DNA of 64,000 nucleotides, from positions 2,728,001-2,792,000 of the forward strand of contig NZ_CP075338.1 in assembly GCF_023278365.1 (NCBI RefSeq), given 5' to 3'. The DNA comes from Epilithonimonas zeae. GTDB taxonomy: Bacteria > Bacteroidota > Bacteroidia > Flavobacteriales > Weeksellaceae. Below the pieces are notes generated by a model. It saw only the letters and a program-made list of their open reading frames with translations, had not been told where the DNA came from and searched no databases. The position numbers and the translations under genes were made by a program. Within the stretch, counting starts at the first letter, position 1, and every line of letters begins with the position of its first letter. Shown one piece after another: positions 18,551 through 27,800 of the stretch.

Positions 18551-21259
18551 ATGAGAAAATTATTATCAGTTCTATTTATCCTATCTTTTTCTATGATTGT
18601 TTTGGCACAAAAAACAATTTCCGGAGTGATAACCGATGCCGATGGAAAGCCGCTTGCAAGCGCAAGTGTAACAGTGGAAGAACCAGGAAAAAATGCAATC
18701 CTAGCATACGGCATTTCCAATGCAAAAGGAGAATACAAAGTTTCCGTCAACTCAGCGGAAGGTAATTTGGATTTAAAAATTAAAGCTTTTAATCAAAAAC
18801 CAATTACACAAACTATAAAAAACGAAGATCAAAAACTTAACTTCTCAATGGATTCTCAGGCTACAGAAATCCAGGAAGTGAGACTTAAAACAAAACTGAT
18901 TACCAAAAAAGGCGACACCATTTCATACGACTTAAAGTCTTTTGAAAATAAAAATGACAGAACCTTAGCTGATGTCTTGAAAAAAATCCCTGGGATTGAG
19001 GTTAATAAAGATGGAACTGTACTTTATCAAGGTGAAGCGATTAACAAATTCTATGTTAATGGAAAAGACTTGATGGAAGGTGGTTATGGAACAATCAATA
19101 ACTCTTTACCAAAAGATGCTGTTTCCAAAGTAGAGGTTTTGGAAAATCACCAGCCAGTAAGTATTCTTAGAGATAAAGTTCCTTCTGAACAAGCAGCTCT
19201 TAACATCAAGTTAAAAAAATCTGTAACAATGACCGGTCGCGGCGAAATCGGCGTAGGTTTCAGCCCATTACTTTGGAATGTTAAATTAACACCGATGTTT
19301 TTTGGACAGAAAAATCAATGGGTTGTTAATTACAAAGCTAATAATAATGGTGAAAGTGTTGAGAATGAAGGAAATCTTTTATCTTTTGGTAGTAGATGGG
19401 AAGGCAGAAGAAGTCAAGTATCAGCAAACCGTTGGCTAAATGTAGAACAAGCTCAAACACCAGATTTACCAGAAAAAAGGTATTTATTGAATAATGTTCA
19501 TTTTTTCTCTGCAAACCTATTAACAAGTCCTTTCAAAAATAAAGAATGGGAACTAAAACTAAATGCTAATTACACCAATAATGCTATTGAAAGAGATTCA
19601 TATTCTAATGAAATATTAGTTAACGGGTCTAATATAGAAAGAACGATACATAATGATTTCTATACTAATAAAGCTAAAGGGGAAATGATCTTTACAAAGA
19701 ATGCAAAAAAAGGCTTCTTTAAAAATACTACAACATGGACAGGAATGTGGTCAGATAATCAAGCTGATGCTTTTAACCAAATAAGTGCTGACGAAAACCT
19801 TAATGCGCCTACATTTAACTTTACAAACTCTTTAAGCACAATATTGCCTTGGAAGGATAAGTTATTCAATGTAATGAGCTATGTGAGTATCCAGAATGAT
19901 AGACAAACATTAAGTTCGAGACCAGGAAGATATTCTAGCTTTGTCCCAGACCCATTAAGTACTCCTGAGCAATTTATTCCGAATAGTTTTGAAGCATTAC
20001 GACAATATATTTCTTTAAAAAGCATCAATACAACTCATTCTGCGTCAGTTGGATTTAGCTACAGAAAATGGACTTTCACACCGGAAGCAGGAATTAGTGT
20101 TAATTTCAATTCGATGAAATCAAATCTTAATGGAATTAATGGGAATGAATCTACTTTATATGGTTTAGACTACCAAAATAATATCAATTGGAACGAAGTT
20201 CAGCCTTATACACAAGTTGGTGTCAACTACAAATCTCAAAATGTAAACTTGAATCTAACGCTTCCAGTAAACTTCTACGGAATTGATTATAACGATAACT
20301 TAAGAGGAACAGGACAAACTATTAATAAAACCAGATTTGAACCTACGATGTTTGGTTCCTATGATTTTGCTTCATTTTTCAAACTTTGGGTTTTTGGAAG
20401 TATTGCTAATAATTTTGGAAGTTTTGGAGATTTATACGCTGGAAATATTCTAACGAATCCAACTTTTGTACAAGTTAAGAGCTCTCAGTTACCTCAAAAT
20501 ACCTCTAGAAATGCAAGTTCAAGATTAGAATATAGAAATCCGCTTAATAATTTATTTTTCAATGTAAGTTATAGAATAGGGAACAATACTAATAATTTGG
20601 TTACCAATCAGAGAATATCACCAAACGGAACAATTCTATCAGAAATACTGGAAAGAGATAATACATCTACGTCCAACAGTCAAAGAGCAGAAATAGGAAA
20701 ATATTTCCCAAGCTTCAAAACAAACTTCTCTGTTAATTTTACGAATAGCAATAGTAAAAACTATAGTATGATAAGTGATGTCAATGAAGATTTTGAAACA
20801 ATCAATGAAAGATTTTACGCAATTACAAATGAGGGTCAGGCTTTTGGTCTTAAGTTCAATAACACATATTTTAGCTGGCTAAGCGTTGATTATAATCTGA
20901 CAATGAATTGGAGAAAAAGCACAGATGATTCTAGCAATTTAACCAATAAAAATAGCGATTGGAATCATAACTTAGCAACATACATTTATCCTTCAGACAA
21001 CCACACTTTCGGATTTATCTGGGATGATATAACAACAACACTTGCTACGGAAAGCTATAGAAATTCATTCTTTGATATTTCTTACCAATATACCTGGGTA
21101 AAAAAGAAAATTGATTTTGAGTTTAAGTGGTTAAACATCGGAAACAAAAAAGTTTATGAAACTGTTTCTGTGAATACTCTTACCAACTCTATAAGAAGAA
21201 ATATATACAACATTCGTCCAAGCCAGTTTATGTTCACTGTAAAATTCAACTTCAAATAA
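18551..21259 (+). CDS. Outer-membrane receptor-like beta-barrel protein with CarboxypepD_reg-like domain, 902 aa
   Basis: Start at 18551 gives signal peptide MRKLLSVLFILSFSMIVLAQ; the longer frame adds only non-signal residues. After it comes a carboxypeptidase-regulatory-like domain (KTISGVITDADGKPLASASV), then a plug-like region (TLADVLKKIPGIEVNKDGTV, FYVNGKDLMEGGYGTIN) and a barrel of over 600 residues ending MFTVKFNFK. It lacks the strong IEVxxGP plug signature of typical transport receptors (KVEVLENHQPVSILR instead), so it belongs to the TonB-receptor-like set often paired with GLPGLI proteins. The gene for such a partner follows at 21351 after a hairpin. The substrate is unknown. Confidence 0.88.
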   Translation: MRKLLSVLFILSFSMIVLAQKTISGVITDADGKPLASASVTVEEPGKNAILAYGISNAKGEYKVSVNSAEGNLDLKIKAFNQKPITQTIKNEDQKLNFSMDSQATEIQEVRLKTKLITKKGDTISYDLKSFENKNDRTLADVLKKIPGIEVNKDGTVLYQGEAINKFYVNGKDLMEGGYGTINNSLPKDAVSKVEVLENHQPVSILRDKVPSEQAALNIKLKKSVTMTGRGEIGVGFSPLLWNVKLTPMFFGQKNQWVVNYKANNNGESVENEGNLLSFGSRWEGRRSQVSANRWLNVEQAQTPDLPEKRYLLNNVHFFSANLLTSPFKNKEWELKLNANYTNNAIERDSYSNEILVNGSNIERTIHNDFYTNKAKGEMIFTKNAKKGFFKNTTTWTGMWSDNQADAFNQISADENLNAPTFNFTNSLSTILPWKDKLFNVMSYVSIQNDRQTLSSRPGRYSSFVPDPLSTPEQFIPNSFEALRQYISLKSINTTHSASVGFSYRKWTFTPEAGISVNFNSMKSNLNGINGNESTLYGLDYQNNINWNEVQPYTQVGVNYKSQNVNLNLTLPVNFYGIDYNDNLRGTGQTINKTRFEPTMFGSYDFASFFKLWVFGSIANNFGSFGDLYAGNILTNPTFVQVKSSQLPQNTSRNASSRLEYRNPLNNLFFNVSYRIGNNTNNLVTNQRISPNGTILSEILERDNTSTSNSQRAEIGKYFPSFKTNFSVNFTNSNSKNYSMISDVNEDFETINERFYAITNEGQAFGLKFNNTYFSWLSVDYNLTMNWRKSTDDSSNLTNKNSDWNHNLATYIYPSDNHTFGFIWDDITTTLATESYRNSFFDISYQYTWVKKKIDFEFKWLNIGNKKVYETVSVNTLTNSIRRNIYNIRPSQFMFTVKFNFK

Positions 21260-21279
21260 CACACTATTTTATTATAACC

Positions 21280-21315
21280 AAAAAGGTAGCGCGATTTTTT
21301 TTCGTCTGCCTTTTT
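21280..21315 (+). terminator. Hairpin after receptor-like gene
   Basis: AAAAAGGTAG (21280-21289) and CTGCCTTTTT (21306-21315) with one G-T pair and a 16-nt loop, then T-rich sequence. It may end or reduce transcription into the GLPGLI gene. Confidence 0.6.
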
Positions 21316-21350
21316 ATTTTTCTTAATTTTAAATCACTAAATCTTTAGTT

Positions 21351-22253
21351 ATGAAGAAAACATTTTTATTATTGATGATTACTTTGAGCTTAGTATCATT
21401 TGCTCAGGGAACAAGAATTATGTACGAATACAAATTCGCATCTAATCTCGAAAAGAAAGATTCGCTTGAGACAGAACTGATGTATCTGGATATCAAAAAA
21501 GATGGTAGCAATTTCTACAGCAGGCAGAAGTTTGTGAGTGATTCTACAAGAGATGCATATTTTAAAAAACAAATTGCATCTGGCTCCACCAATTTTAACT
21601 ACCGTGGCGGAAACGGCGGAAAGATAGGATATTCGGTTTCCAAATCTTATCCGGATTTCAATATTGTTTTACACACAGGTATTGGTAATTCCAGATTCAG
21701 TGTTAAAAATGAAAACCCGATGACGTGGAAAATACTTCCTGATAAGAAGATGATTGATAAATTCGAAGTTCAAAAAGCAACTCTCGACTTCGGTGGAAGA
21801 ACCTGGACGGCTTGGTTTTCTCAGGATTTTCCTTTTCAGGACGGACCTTATAAATTTTCAGGATTACCCGGTTTGATTTTGGAAATGGAAGATTCTACTG
21901 GAACGCATATATTCAAGTTTGTCGGTAGCAAAAAGTTTGATGAAGTTGAGAAAATTGAAAAAGAAGAAATAGGAAGTACACGTGGCGGAATTGTTGTAAA
22001 AACCTTTGGTGTTCCTGGCGGAAAAGAAATCGAGGTTTCTGAAGAGCAGTTCAAAAAACAGTGGAAAGAATACAAAAATGATCCTGTAAAAGATACGCGC
22101 CAAATGCTATCGCAAGGCAATATGAAGTTAACACTGAATATGAATGGAAAAATGATGTCGGAACCTTCCGAAGTTCTCCGGGCAATGGAAAAAAATCAAA
22201 GAGAGGAAATCAAAAACAATAATAACAAAATTGAGCCAGCTCTTTACCCTTAA
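21351..22253 (+). CDS. GLPGLI family protein, 300 aa
   Basis: Exported protein (signal MKKTFLLLMITLSLVSFAQG) of a Bacteroidetes family named after a conserved motif, seen here as FSGLPGLILEMED at about residues 170-182. It is preceded by WTAWFSQDFPFQDGPY, also a family feature. The rest is a soluble periplasmic beta-rich body with a Met/Asn/Lys-rich tail (GNMKLTLNMNGKMMSEPSE). It lies downstream of a large receptor-like protein, the usual partnership, and is probably expressed with it. Biochemical role unknown. Confidence 0.93.
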   Translation: MKKTFLLLMITLSLVSFAQGTRIMYEYKFASNLEKKDSLETELMYLDIKKDGSNFYSRQKFVSDSTRDAYFKKQIASGSTNFNYRGGNGGKIGYSVSKSYPDFNIVLHTGIGNSRFSVKNENPMTWKILPDKKMIDKFEVQKATLDFGGRTWTAWFSQDFPFQDGPYKFSGLPGLILEMEDSTGTHIFKFVGSKKFDEVEKIEKEEIGSTRGGIVVKTFGVPGGKEIEVSEEQFKKQWKEYKNDPVKDTRQMLSQGNMKLTLNMNGKMMSEPSEVLRAMEKNQREEIKNNNNKIEPALYP

Positions 22254-22277
22254 TTAGACATAAAACACTATTTTTAT

Positions 22278-22302
22278 AGTCCTCTTTCGAGAGGACTTTT
22301 TT
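22278..22302 (+). terminator. Terminator after GLPGLI gene
   Basis: AGTCCTCT (22278-22285), TTCG tetraloop, AGAGGACT (22290-22297), then a T run. A stable rho-independent terminator. Confidence 0.9.
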
Positions 22303-22325
22303 GTGTCAATTTTTAAAAATATAAA

Positions 22326-22847
22326 ATGAGTTACTTACCAAAACTTAAAAATATAAAAGCTTTCGTTTTTGATGTCGATGGCGTGTTTACAGATGGAAGC
22401 GTCTACCTTTTACCAGACCAGAATATGTCTCGTGTAATGAGCGTTTTGGATGGCTATGCAGTGGTTCAGTCTCTGAAACAAGGTTACATCATCGGCATTA
22501 TCACTGGCGGAAATGATCCAATGGTAAAAAACAGGATGGAGTATCTTGGTATCAAAGATTATTATGCTAAATCTTCTCACAAAGTTTCTGATTACGAAGA
22601 TTTCAAATCCAAATATAATTTACAAGATTCTGAAATTCTAATGATGGGTGACGATATTCCTGATATCGGAATTATGAAATTAGCTGAGATTTCTGCTTGT
22701 CCAGCGAATGCAGTTCCGGAAGTGAAAGCCATTTCAGATTATATTTCACCAGTTTATGGAGGCAAAGGTGCTGTTCGTGATGTGATAGAACAAGTGATGA
22801 AAGTCCAGGGAAAATGGAATCTGGACGAAGAAACAAAGTCAGCTTAA
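22326..22847 (+). CDS. kdsC: KdsC-like HAD phosphatase (3-deoxy-manno-octulosonate-8-phosphate phosphatase)
   Basis: Small HAD hydrolase without a cap domain, 173 residues, as in KdsC, which removes the phosphate from KDO-8-P in lipopolysaccharide core synthesis. Seen: nucleophile motif FDVDGVFTDG (residues 15-24), GIITGGNDPMVKNR (motif II), KSSHKVSDYEDF with the motif III lysine, and MMGDDIPDIGIM (motif IV). The enzyme forms tetramers in characterised members. It begins just after a terminator; maf follows 61 bp downstream on the same strand. The substrate is assigned by family only. Confidence 0.9.
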   Translation: MSYLPKLKNIKAFVFDVDGVFTDGSVYLLPDQNMSRVMSVLDGYAVVQSLKQGYIIGIITGGNDPMVKNRMEYLGIKDYYAKSSHKVSDYEDFKSKYNLQDSEILMMGDDIPDIGIMKLAEISACPANAVPEVKAISDYISPVYGGKGAVRDVIEQVMKVQGKWNLDEETKSA

Positions 22848-22908
22848 TAATTATAAATAAAACGATTTGTCGTTCCATTTGACCATTTTAGAAAGTAGAA
22901 ATAAGCAA

Positions 22909-23481
22909 ATGAAATTATTATTAGCTTCCAACTCACCCAGACGAAAAGAATTATTAACACAATTAGGCTATCAGTTCGATGTTGTTAAAATCGATGTTGA
23001 TGAGTCTTATCCTTCTGATTTGAATCCGGCTCAAATCGCTGAATATGTCTCAGCTAAAAAAGCAAAAGCTTTTGATGTTAATGAAAACGAAATTCTTTTA
23101 ACCTCGGACACCATTGTTGCATTAGACCAAAAAATTCTTCTCAAACCAAAAGATGAGAGTGAAGCTTTTGAAATGATAAAAAGTCTTTCGGGAAAAATAC
23201 ATCAGGTTTATACGGCTTTTACAATCAAAACATCGGATTTAGAAATCAGTAAAACGAGTAAAACTGATGTGGAATTTTTTGAGATTAGCGATGAAGAAAT
23301 TAAATTTTATATCAGCAATTATAAACCTTTTGACAAAGCCGGATCTTACGGAATCCAAGAATGGTTGGGAATGGCAAAGATCAAAAACATTTCCGGTTCT
23401 TTCTATTCTGTGATGGGTTTTCCAGTGGATTTGGTTTACGAAGAACTCAAAAAACTGAATTGTTTTCCAAGCAATTTGTAA
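22909..23481 (+). CDS. maf: Maf-like nucleotide pyrophosphatase, 190 aa
   Basis: Hydrolyses non-canonical or canonical nucleoside triphosphates (dTTP/UTP/m7GTP group), a housecleaning enzyme also linked to control of division. Seen: the N-terminal signature LLASNSPRRKELLTQLGY, LTSDTIVALDQKIL with the conserved Asp, and PFDKAGSYGIQEWLG, which carries the active-site lysine. The start at 22909 matches the family N-terminus (MKLLLASNSPRR); the longer frame adds a stretch overlapping the leader. It lies in a plus-strand run kdsC-maf-sprE. Confidence 0.93.
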   Translation: MKLLLASNSPRRKELLTQLGYQFDVVKIDVDESYPSDLNPAQIAEYVSAKKAKAFDVNENEILLTSDTIVALDQKILLKPKDESEAFEMIKSLSGKIHQVYTAFTIKTSDLEISKTSKTDVEFFEISDEEIKFYISNYKPFDKAGSYGIQEWLGMAKIKNISGSFYSVMGFPVDLVYEELKKLNCFPSNL

Positions 23482-23565
23482 AACTAACAGCTTTAGATAA
23501 TTTTCCTTGCAAAATTTCGTTATTTTTACAGATTCAACCAGAAATTTCATTTTTGAAATAATTAG

Positions 23566-26136
23566 ATGAGAAAATATTTACTAATCATACTTGCCGTCGT
23601 AAGCGTAATTGCCTGTAACCCGCGCCACAAAAAGAAAAAAACTAAAAGTGGCCCTATTAACCGGTTTATGACGTTTCATAATACTTTGTTCAACAGTAGA
23701 GAATCTTTTCTTGCCGAGATGGAAAGCAGAGACAAAGCGCACGTTGACAACTTTTACGATCCTTATATTTCTGTTTACACTACGGAAGACAATTTTACCG
23801 ACGTCCAAAATGTTACAGCCACAACAGATAATTCTGATTCTGGACCAATGCCACTAAGAGGAGCTACCAGAAATACTTCTCCAGATGGTAACGAAAGAAT
23901 GGGAGGTGCAAACCCCAATAAAAAAGGTGCTACAACTTTACAAATTACCGAAGCTAAAGCACTGAAAACTATTACCAAATATTCAGTTCTTGTTAACAGC
24001 GTAGAAAAGAATAAAAAGATTTTTGACGCTTATATTCTTTTGGCAAAAGCAAGATTATACCAAGGTAAATATTTGGAATCTCTGGACGCATTGGGTTACA
24101 TTTTCAACACAATGAGCAAGGACAAAAGATTGCCTTTAGCGAGAATTTATCAAGCGGTTAATTATTCTAAACTGAAAGAGTATTATCGTGCTGATGAGGT
24201 TTTCAGAGATTTGGAAGAAGATCCGAAGATCAAATTAACCAAAGAACACAAAAGGATTCTGAAAGTTTATCAAGCTGATAATTTCCTGAAATGGGGCAAA
24301 AAAGAATTGGCTGCCGAAGTTTTGGAAGAAGCCTTTACTTATAATAAAAACAGAAAAATAAAAAGCAGAATTGCCTATTTACGTGGACAAATTCTTTCTA
24401 ATCTTAATAGAAAAGATGAAGCCAGAGAATCTTTTGCTGCGGCTTACAAATATGCAAACAGCTATGAATTTGAAGTTAAATCTCAGATAGAAATCGCTAA
24501 AACTTTTGATGGAAAAGCCGATAGCTACGATGAGGCGATGGCTTACCTTACTAAAATTGCCAAAAAAGGAACTTATGCTTCCCGTAAAAATGAGTTGTAT
24601 TATGCAAGTGGATTAATTGCTACTTCTGCTACAAAAGACTCTATCGCTGATTCTTTCTTTAGAAAAGCGTTGAAAGAAAAACAGTCTGATCCGCAGATTC
24701 GTGGACTCACTTATTCTGAATTGGCTAAAAAATATTTTGCAAAAGACGACTATTTGACTGCCGGTGTTTACTATGACAGTGCATTAGCTGTGATGACTTA
24801 TAAACCTGAAAAAGACAGATTGACAGATCTTACAGCCAATATCAAGAAGCTTTCGAAGAATTATTACGTTGTTAAAAAGAATGACAGCATCCTGAATCTT
24901 TCTAAAATGAGTCTTGATGAAAAAAGAGAATATTTCGCAAAATACATTGAGAAAATCAAACAGAAAGAAGCGGTAGAAGAACTGGAAAAGAAGCGTGCTG
25001 AACGCAGCAAAGGTTTTGACAATTCGGATTATAATGCTAATTCTATTTTTGCTAATAACTCTACGGACGCAGGTAGCTTCCAAAATTTTGGAATTAATAC
25101 CGGAGGCTCAACGTTCTATTTTGCTAATGCCAACAATATCCCAAGAGGAGAAACATCCTTTAAACAAACCTGGGGTAACAGAACTTTGATGGACAACTGG
25201 CGTTATTCGGCAAAAACGACAACGATTGAAGAAATGAAGAACGAAGCTTTAGGTATTGCTAATGCGCCGGATCCGAGACGTTTGGAACCAGAATTTTATA
25301 TTGAGAAAATCCCAACTTCTCCGGAAGAATTGGGAAGATTAAAAAAAGACAGAGATACTGCAAGTCTAGGGATGGGAAGGATGTATGAGTCGTTTTTTGG
25401 AAACACCAAACTGGCAACTAAAACTTTGTATGACCTTGTAGATAATAAACCAGATGAGGAAACCGATTTGATGGCGTTGTACAATATCTTCATCTTCAAT
25501 TATGAGAAAAATCCGGCTGATGCGGAAAAAGCAAAGCAGTTGATTTTAGAAAAATACCCATATACTTCTTACGCTGAGTTTGTGAAAAATCCGAAAAACA
25601 AGGATTTTAACAAGTCGTCAGAAGATGTGGAAAAACTCTATGCGGATGCTTATACGCTTTATCTGACAGAAAAATATGCTGAGTCCAATACAATGATTGA
25701 TAAAGCTATTGCAGACAATCCAAAGGATGCGCTGGTTCCTAAGTTTTATTTACTGCAAGCCTACAATGCTGGAAAAACCGCCGGAAAAGAAATAATGATA
25801 TTACAGTTGGAACAAATTGTTCTCAATTATGGTAAAACACCGGAAGGTAAGAAAGCAAAAGATCTTTTGAAATATCTGAAAAGTGATGTTAAGCTAGAAC
25901 TTACAGATGAAAGCGGAAATGCAATATCTCAAAAACCGCAACCAACAAATACCGCGTCTGAAGAAACAAAACAACGATTGAAACAACAATTGGATGCTAG
26001 TGAAGGTGGTGTAGCGTCACCCGCCGCTCCTTCGATCAGCAGACCGGGAACTCCTGGAGGTAATGAAACAAATACCCAGCCTCAGCAAGTTGAATTCAAA
26101 ACAACCAAAGCAGAGCAAGTTAAGAAAAACAAATAA
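23566..26136 (+). CDS. sprE: SprE/PorW-like type IX secretion and gliding lipoprotein
   Basis: 856-residue lipoprotein, with a lipobox in MRKYLLIILAVVSVIACNPR (Cys17). SprE (PorW in Porphyromonas) is required for type IX secretion and gliding motility and is a periplasmic component on the outer-membrane side. Seen: FMTFHNTLFNSRESFLAE near the N-terminus, characteristic of the family, then many TPR-like helical pairs (AKARLYQGKYLESLDALGYI; AYKYANSYEFEVKSQIEIAK; LYADAYTLYLTEKYAESNTM) across residues 130-390 and again 690-780. The C-terminal end is disordered and rich in Pro/Gln/Asn (PAAPSISRPGTPGGNETN). The presence of a type IX cargo gene elsewhere in this window (37552-39663) is consistent. 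Confidence 0.92.
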   Translation: MRKYLLIILAVVSVIACNPRHKKKKTKSGPINRFMTFHNTLFNSRESFLAEMESRDKAHVDNFYDPYISVYTTEDNFTDVQNVTATTDNSDSGPMPLRGATRNTSPDGNERMGGANPNKKGATTLQITEAKALKTITKYSVLVNSVEKNKKIFDAYILLAKARLYQGKYLESLDALGYIFNTMSKDKRLPLARIYQAVNYSKLKEYYRADEVFRDLEEDPKIKLTKEHKRILKVYQADNFLKWGKKELAAEVLEEAFTYNKNRKIKSRIAYLRGQILSNLNRKDEARESFAAAYKYANSYEFEVKSQIEIAKTFDGKADSYDEAMAYLTKIAKKGTYASRKNELYYASGLIATSATKDSIADSFFRKALKEKQSDPQIRGLTYSELAKKYFAKDDYLTAGVYYDSALAVMTYKPEKDRLTDLTANIKKLSKNYYVVKKNDSILNLSKMSLDEKREYFAKYIEKIKQKEAVEELEKKRAERSKGFDNSDYNANSIFANNSTDAGSFQNFGINTGGSTFYFANANNIPRGETSFKQTWGNRTLMDNWRYSAKTTTIEEMKNEALGIANAPDPRRLEPEFYIEKIPTSPEELGRLKKDRDTASLGMGRMYESFFGNTKLATKTLYDLVDNKPDEETDLMALYNIFIFNYEKNPADAEKAKQLILEKYPYTSYAEFVKNPKNKDFNKSSEDVEKLYADAYTLYLTEKYAESNTMIDKAIADNPKDALVPKFYLLQAYNAGKTAGKEIMILQLEQIVLNYGKTPEGKKAKDLLKYLKSDVKLELTDESGNAISQKPQPTNTASEETKQRLKQQLDASEGGVASPAAPSISRPGTPGGNETNTQPQQVEFKTTKAEQVKKNK

Positions 26137-26138
26137 AA

Positions 26139-26170
26139 AAAAATAGAGCAATTTGAATTGCTCTATTTTT
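26139..26170. terminator. Bidirectional terminator, sprE / tnaA
   Basis: AAATAGAGCAATT and AATTGCTCTATTT arms, 2-nt centre (in practice a small loop), A and T runs on both sides. Serves the two converging genes. Confidence 0.85.
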
Positions 26171-26173
26171 ATT

Positions 26174-27550
26174 TTATGCTTTGTCCAATTGAACTGTGAA
26201 GTGTCTCAAGATCTCTGGTTCTCTTTTGATTTTGTAACCTTTGGTGATCTCGTTTCTTCTTTCAAAAACATTGATTACTGCTGCAGCGACATAATCCATA
26301 TGATTGTTCGTATAGGTTCTTCTTGGGATTGCCAACCTCAACAACTCCAGCTTTGGATAACGGTTTTCTCTTGTTTCCGGGTCTCTGTCAGCCAACAAAG
26401 TTCCGATTTCCACACCACGGATTCCAGCTTCTTTATAAAGCTCAATTGCCAAAGTCTGGGCTGGGAATTCTTCTCTTTTGATATTTGGTAAGAAGTTCAG
26501 TGCGTCTATGAAAACAGCGTGTCCACCAATTGGATTCTGAACGGGAATCCCGGCTTCCATCAATTTGTTTCCTAGATATTCTACTTGAGAGATTCGGCTT
26601 TCCAGATAAGGAAACTCTGTCGCCTCATCTAGTCCTGACGCTAAAGCTGACATATCTCTACCAGCCATTCCTCCATAAGTAATGAAACCTTCGTAGATAA
26701 TGGTAAAATTAGAAGCTTGTTCAAAAATTTCTCTGTTCTTCAAAGCGATGAATCCCCCAATGTTTACCAAACCATCTTTCTTGGAGCTCATCGTCATTCC
26801 GTCACCGTACGAGAATAGTTCTTTACATATTTCTTTGATAGTTCTGCTTTCCTGACCTTTTTCTCTTTTCTTGATGAAGTAAGCATTCTCTGCAAACCTT
26901 GCCGAATCAAACAAAACCGGAATCCCATATCGGTCTGACAATTCTTTGACCGCTTTGATGTTCTCTAAAGAAACTGGTTGTCCGCCGGAGGAATTACAAG
27001 TAATCGTAATCAGACAAAACGGAATCTGTTCTTTTGGATGAGCTTTGTAAACCGCTTCCAGTTTTTCTAAATCCAGATTTCCTTTGAAAGGATGAAGGTC
27101 GTTAATGTCAAAAGCTTCATCAATGGTGCAATCTACAGCGTGCGCTTTTCTGATTTCTATGTGACCTTTTGTAGTGTCAAAATGGGAATTTCCTGGAACA
27201 ATGTCACCTTCTTTTACCATTACTGAGAATAAAACATTTTCCGCCGCACGACCTTGGTGGGTTGGTAATAAATAAGGAAAACCTGTGATTTTTTCAACGG
27301 TTTGTTGCAACGCTTCAAAAGAACGGGAGCCAGCATAACTTTCGTCGCCAATCATCAATGCGCCCCACTGTTTATCGCTCATTGCGCCTGTCCCGCTGTC
27401 TGTCAGCAAATCGATGAAGACGTGGGAACTTCTGAGGTTGAATAGATTATAGTTGGCGTTTTTCAGCCATTCTTCGCGTTGTTCTTGTGTAGATTGGAAT
27501 ATTTCTTCAACCATTTTGATTCTAAATGGTTCTGCGTATGGTAGTTTCAT
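26174..27550 (-). CDS. tnaA: Tryptophanase (indole-forming beta-lyase)
   Basis: PLP enzyme splitting tryptophan into indole, pyruvate and ammonium. 458 residues. Signs for tryptophanase rather than tyrosine phenol-lyase: DSARFAENAYFIKKRE (tyrosine phenol-lyase has DATRCVENAYF), GIRGVEIGTLLADRDPETR, where tyrosine phenol-lyase has its substrate-binding Arg in VRSMERG, and the C-terminal LRHFTVQL with the tryptophanase-type His (tyrosine phenol-lyase has LRFFTARF). The PLP lysine is in MSSKKDG (257-258). There is no leader peptide (TnaC) and no adjacent permease, so it is not the enterobacterial operon. Indole production is a common trait of this bacterial group. Upstream lies a dispersed repeat element. 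Confidence 0.93.
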   Translation of the reverse strand: MKLPYAEPFRIKMVEEIFQSTQEQREEWLKNANYNLFNLRSSHVFIDLLTDSGTGAMSDKQWGALMIGDESYAGSRSFEALQQTVEKITGFPYLLPTHQGRAAENVLFSVMVKEGDIVPGNSHFDTTKGHIEIRKAHAVDCTIDEAFDINDLHPFKGNLDLEKLEAVYKAHPKEQIPFCLITITCNSSGGQPVSLENIKAVKELSDRYGIPVLFDSARFAENAYFIKKREKGQESRTIKEICKELFSYGDGMTMSSKKDGLVNIGGFIALKNREIFEQASNFTIIYEGFITYGGMAGRDMSALASGLDEATEFPYLESRISQVEYLGNKLMEAGIPVQNPIGGHAVFIDALNFLPNIKREEFPAQTLAIELYKEAGIRGVEIGTLLADRDPETRENRYPKLELLRLAIPRRTYTNNHMDYVAAAVINVFERRNEITKGYKIKREPEILRHFTVQLDKA

Positions 27551-27628
27551 AATAATGATAGTTTTAAGAATGAATAATTAATTTTTTGAGATTGAAATTA
27601 ACTACAGCTTTTATCACGCTGAATTGCA

Positions 27629-27712
27629 GCAGCCCGGCTTGAGCGGAAATCCTTTTTGTATTGGCAAAAGCGTTGGCAAAAAAGATTGGGAGCGGAAGAC
27701 GGATAAAGCTGC
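27629..27712 (-). repeat. Dispersed 84-bp repeat element, copy A
   Basis: Its ends are GCAGC-type inverted: read on the minus strand it begins GCAGCTTTATCCG, continues CTTCCGCTCCCAATC and ends GGATTTCCGCTCAAG followed by CCGGGCTGC. The same ends occur in opposite orientation at 40506-40609, where the middle differs. Similarity probably continues to about 27621 (CAATTC is shared). It fills the gap between DUF502 and tnaA. No reading frame of note. It behaves like a small non-autonomous mobile or REP-like element. Confidence 0.75.
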
Positions 27713-27800
27713 CCTAATAAAAAGTAATATTAATTTCGGGATGAATTGATTGATAATGAACAGAAATATCCATTACTAATCGTTAATTATTAATCAGAAA

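Noticed and set aside
26174-27550. Tyrosine phenol-lyase as the identity of the beta-lyase
   Set aside because: The residues typical for tryptophanase (DSARFAEN, VEIGT, LRHFT) are present and the tyrosine phenol-lyase Arg and Phe are not.
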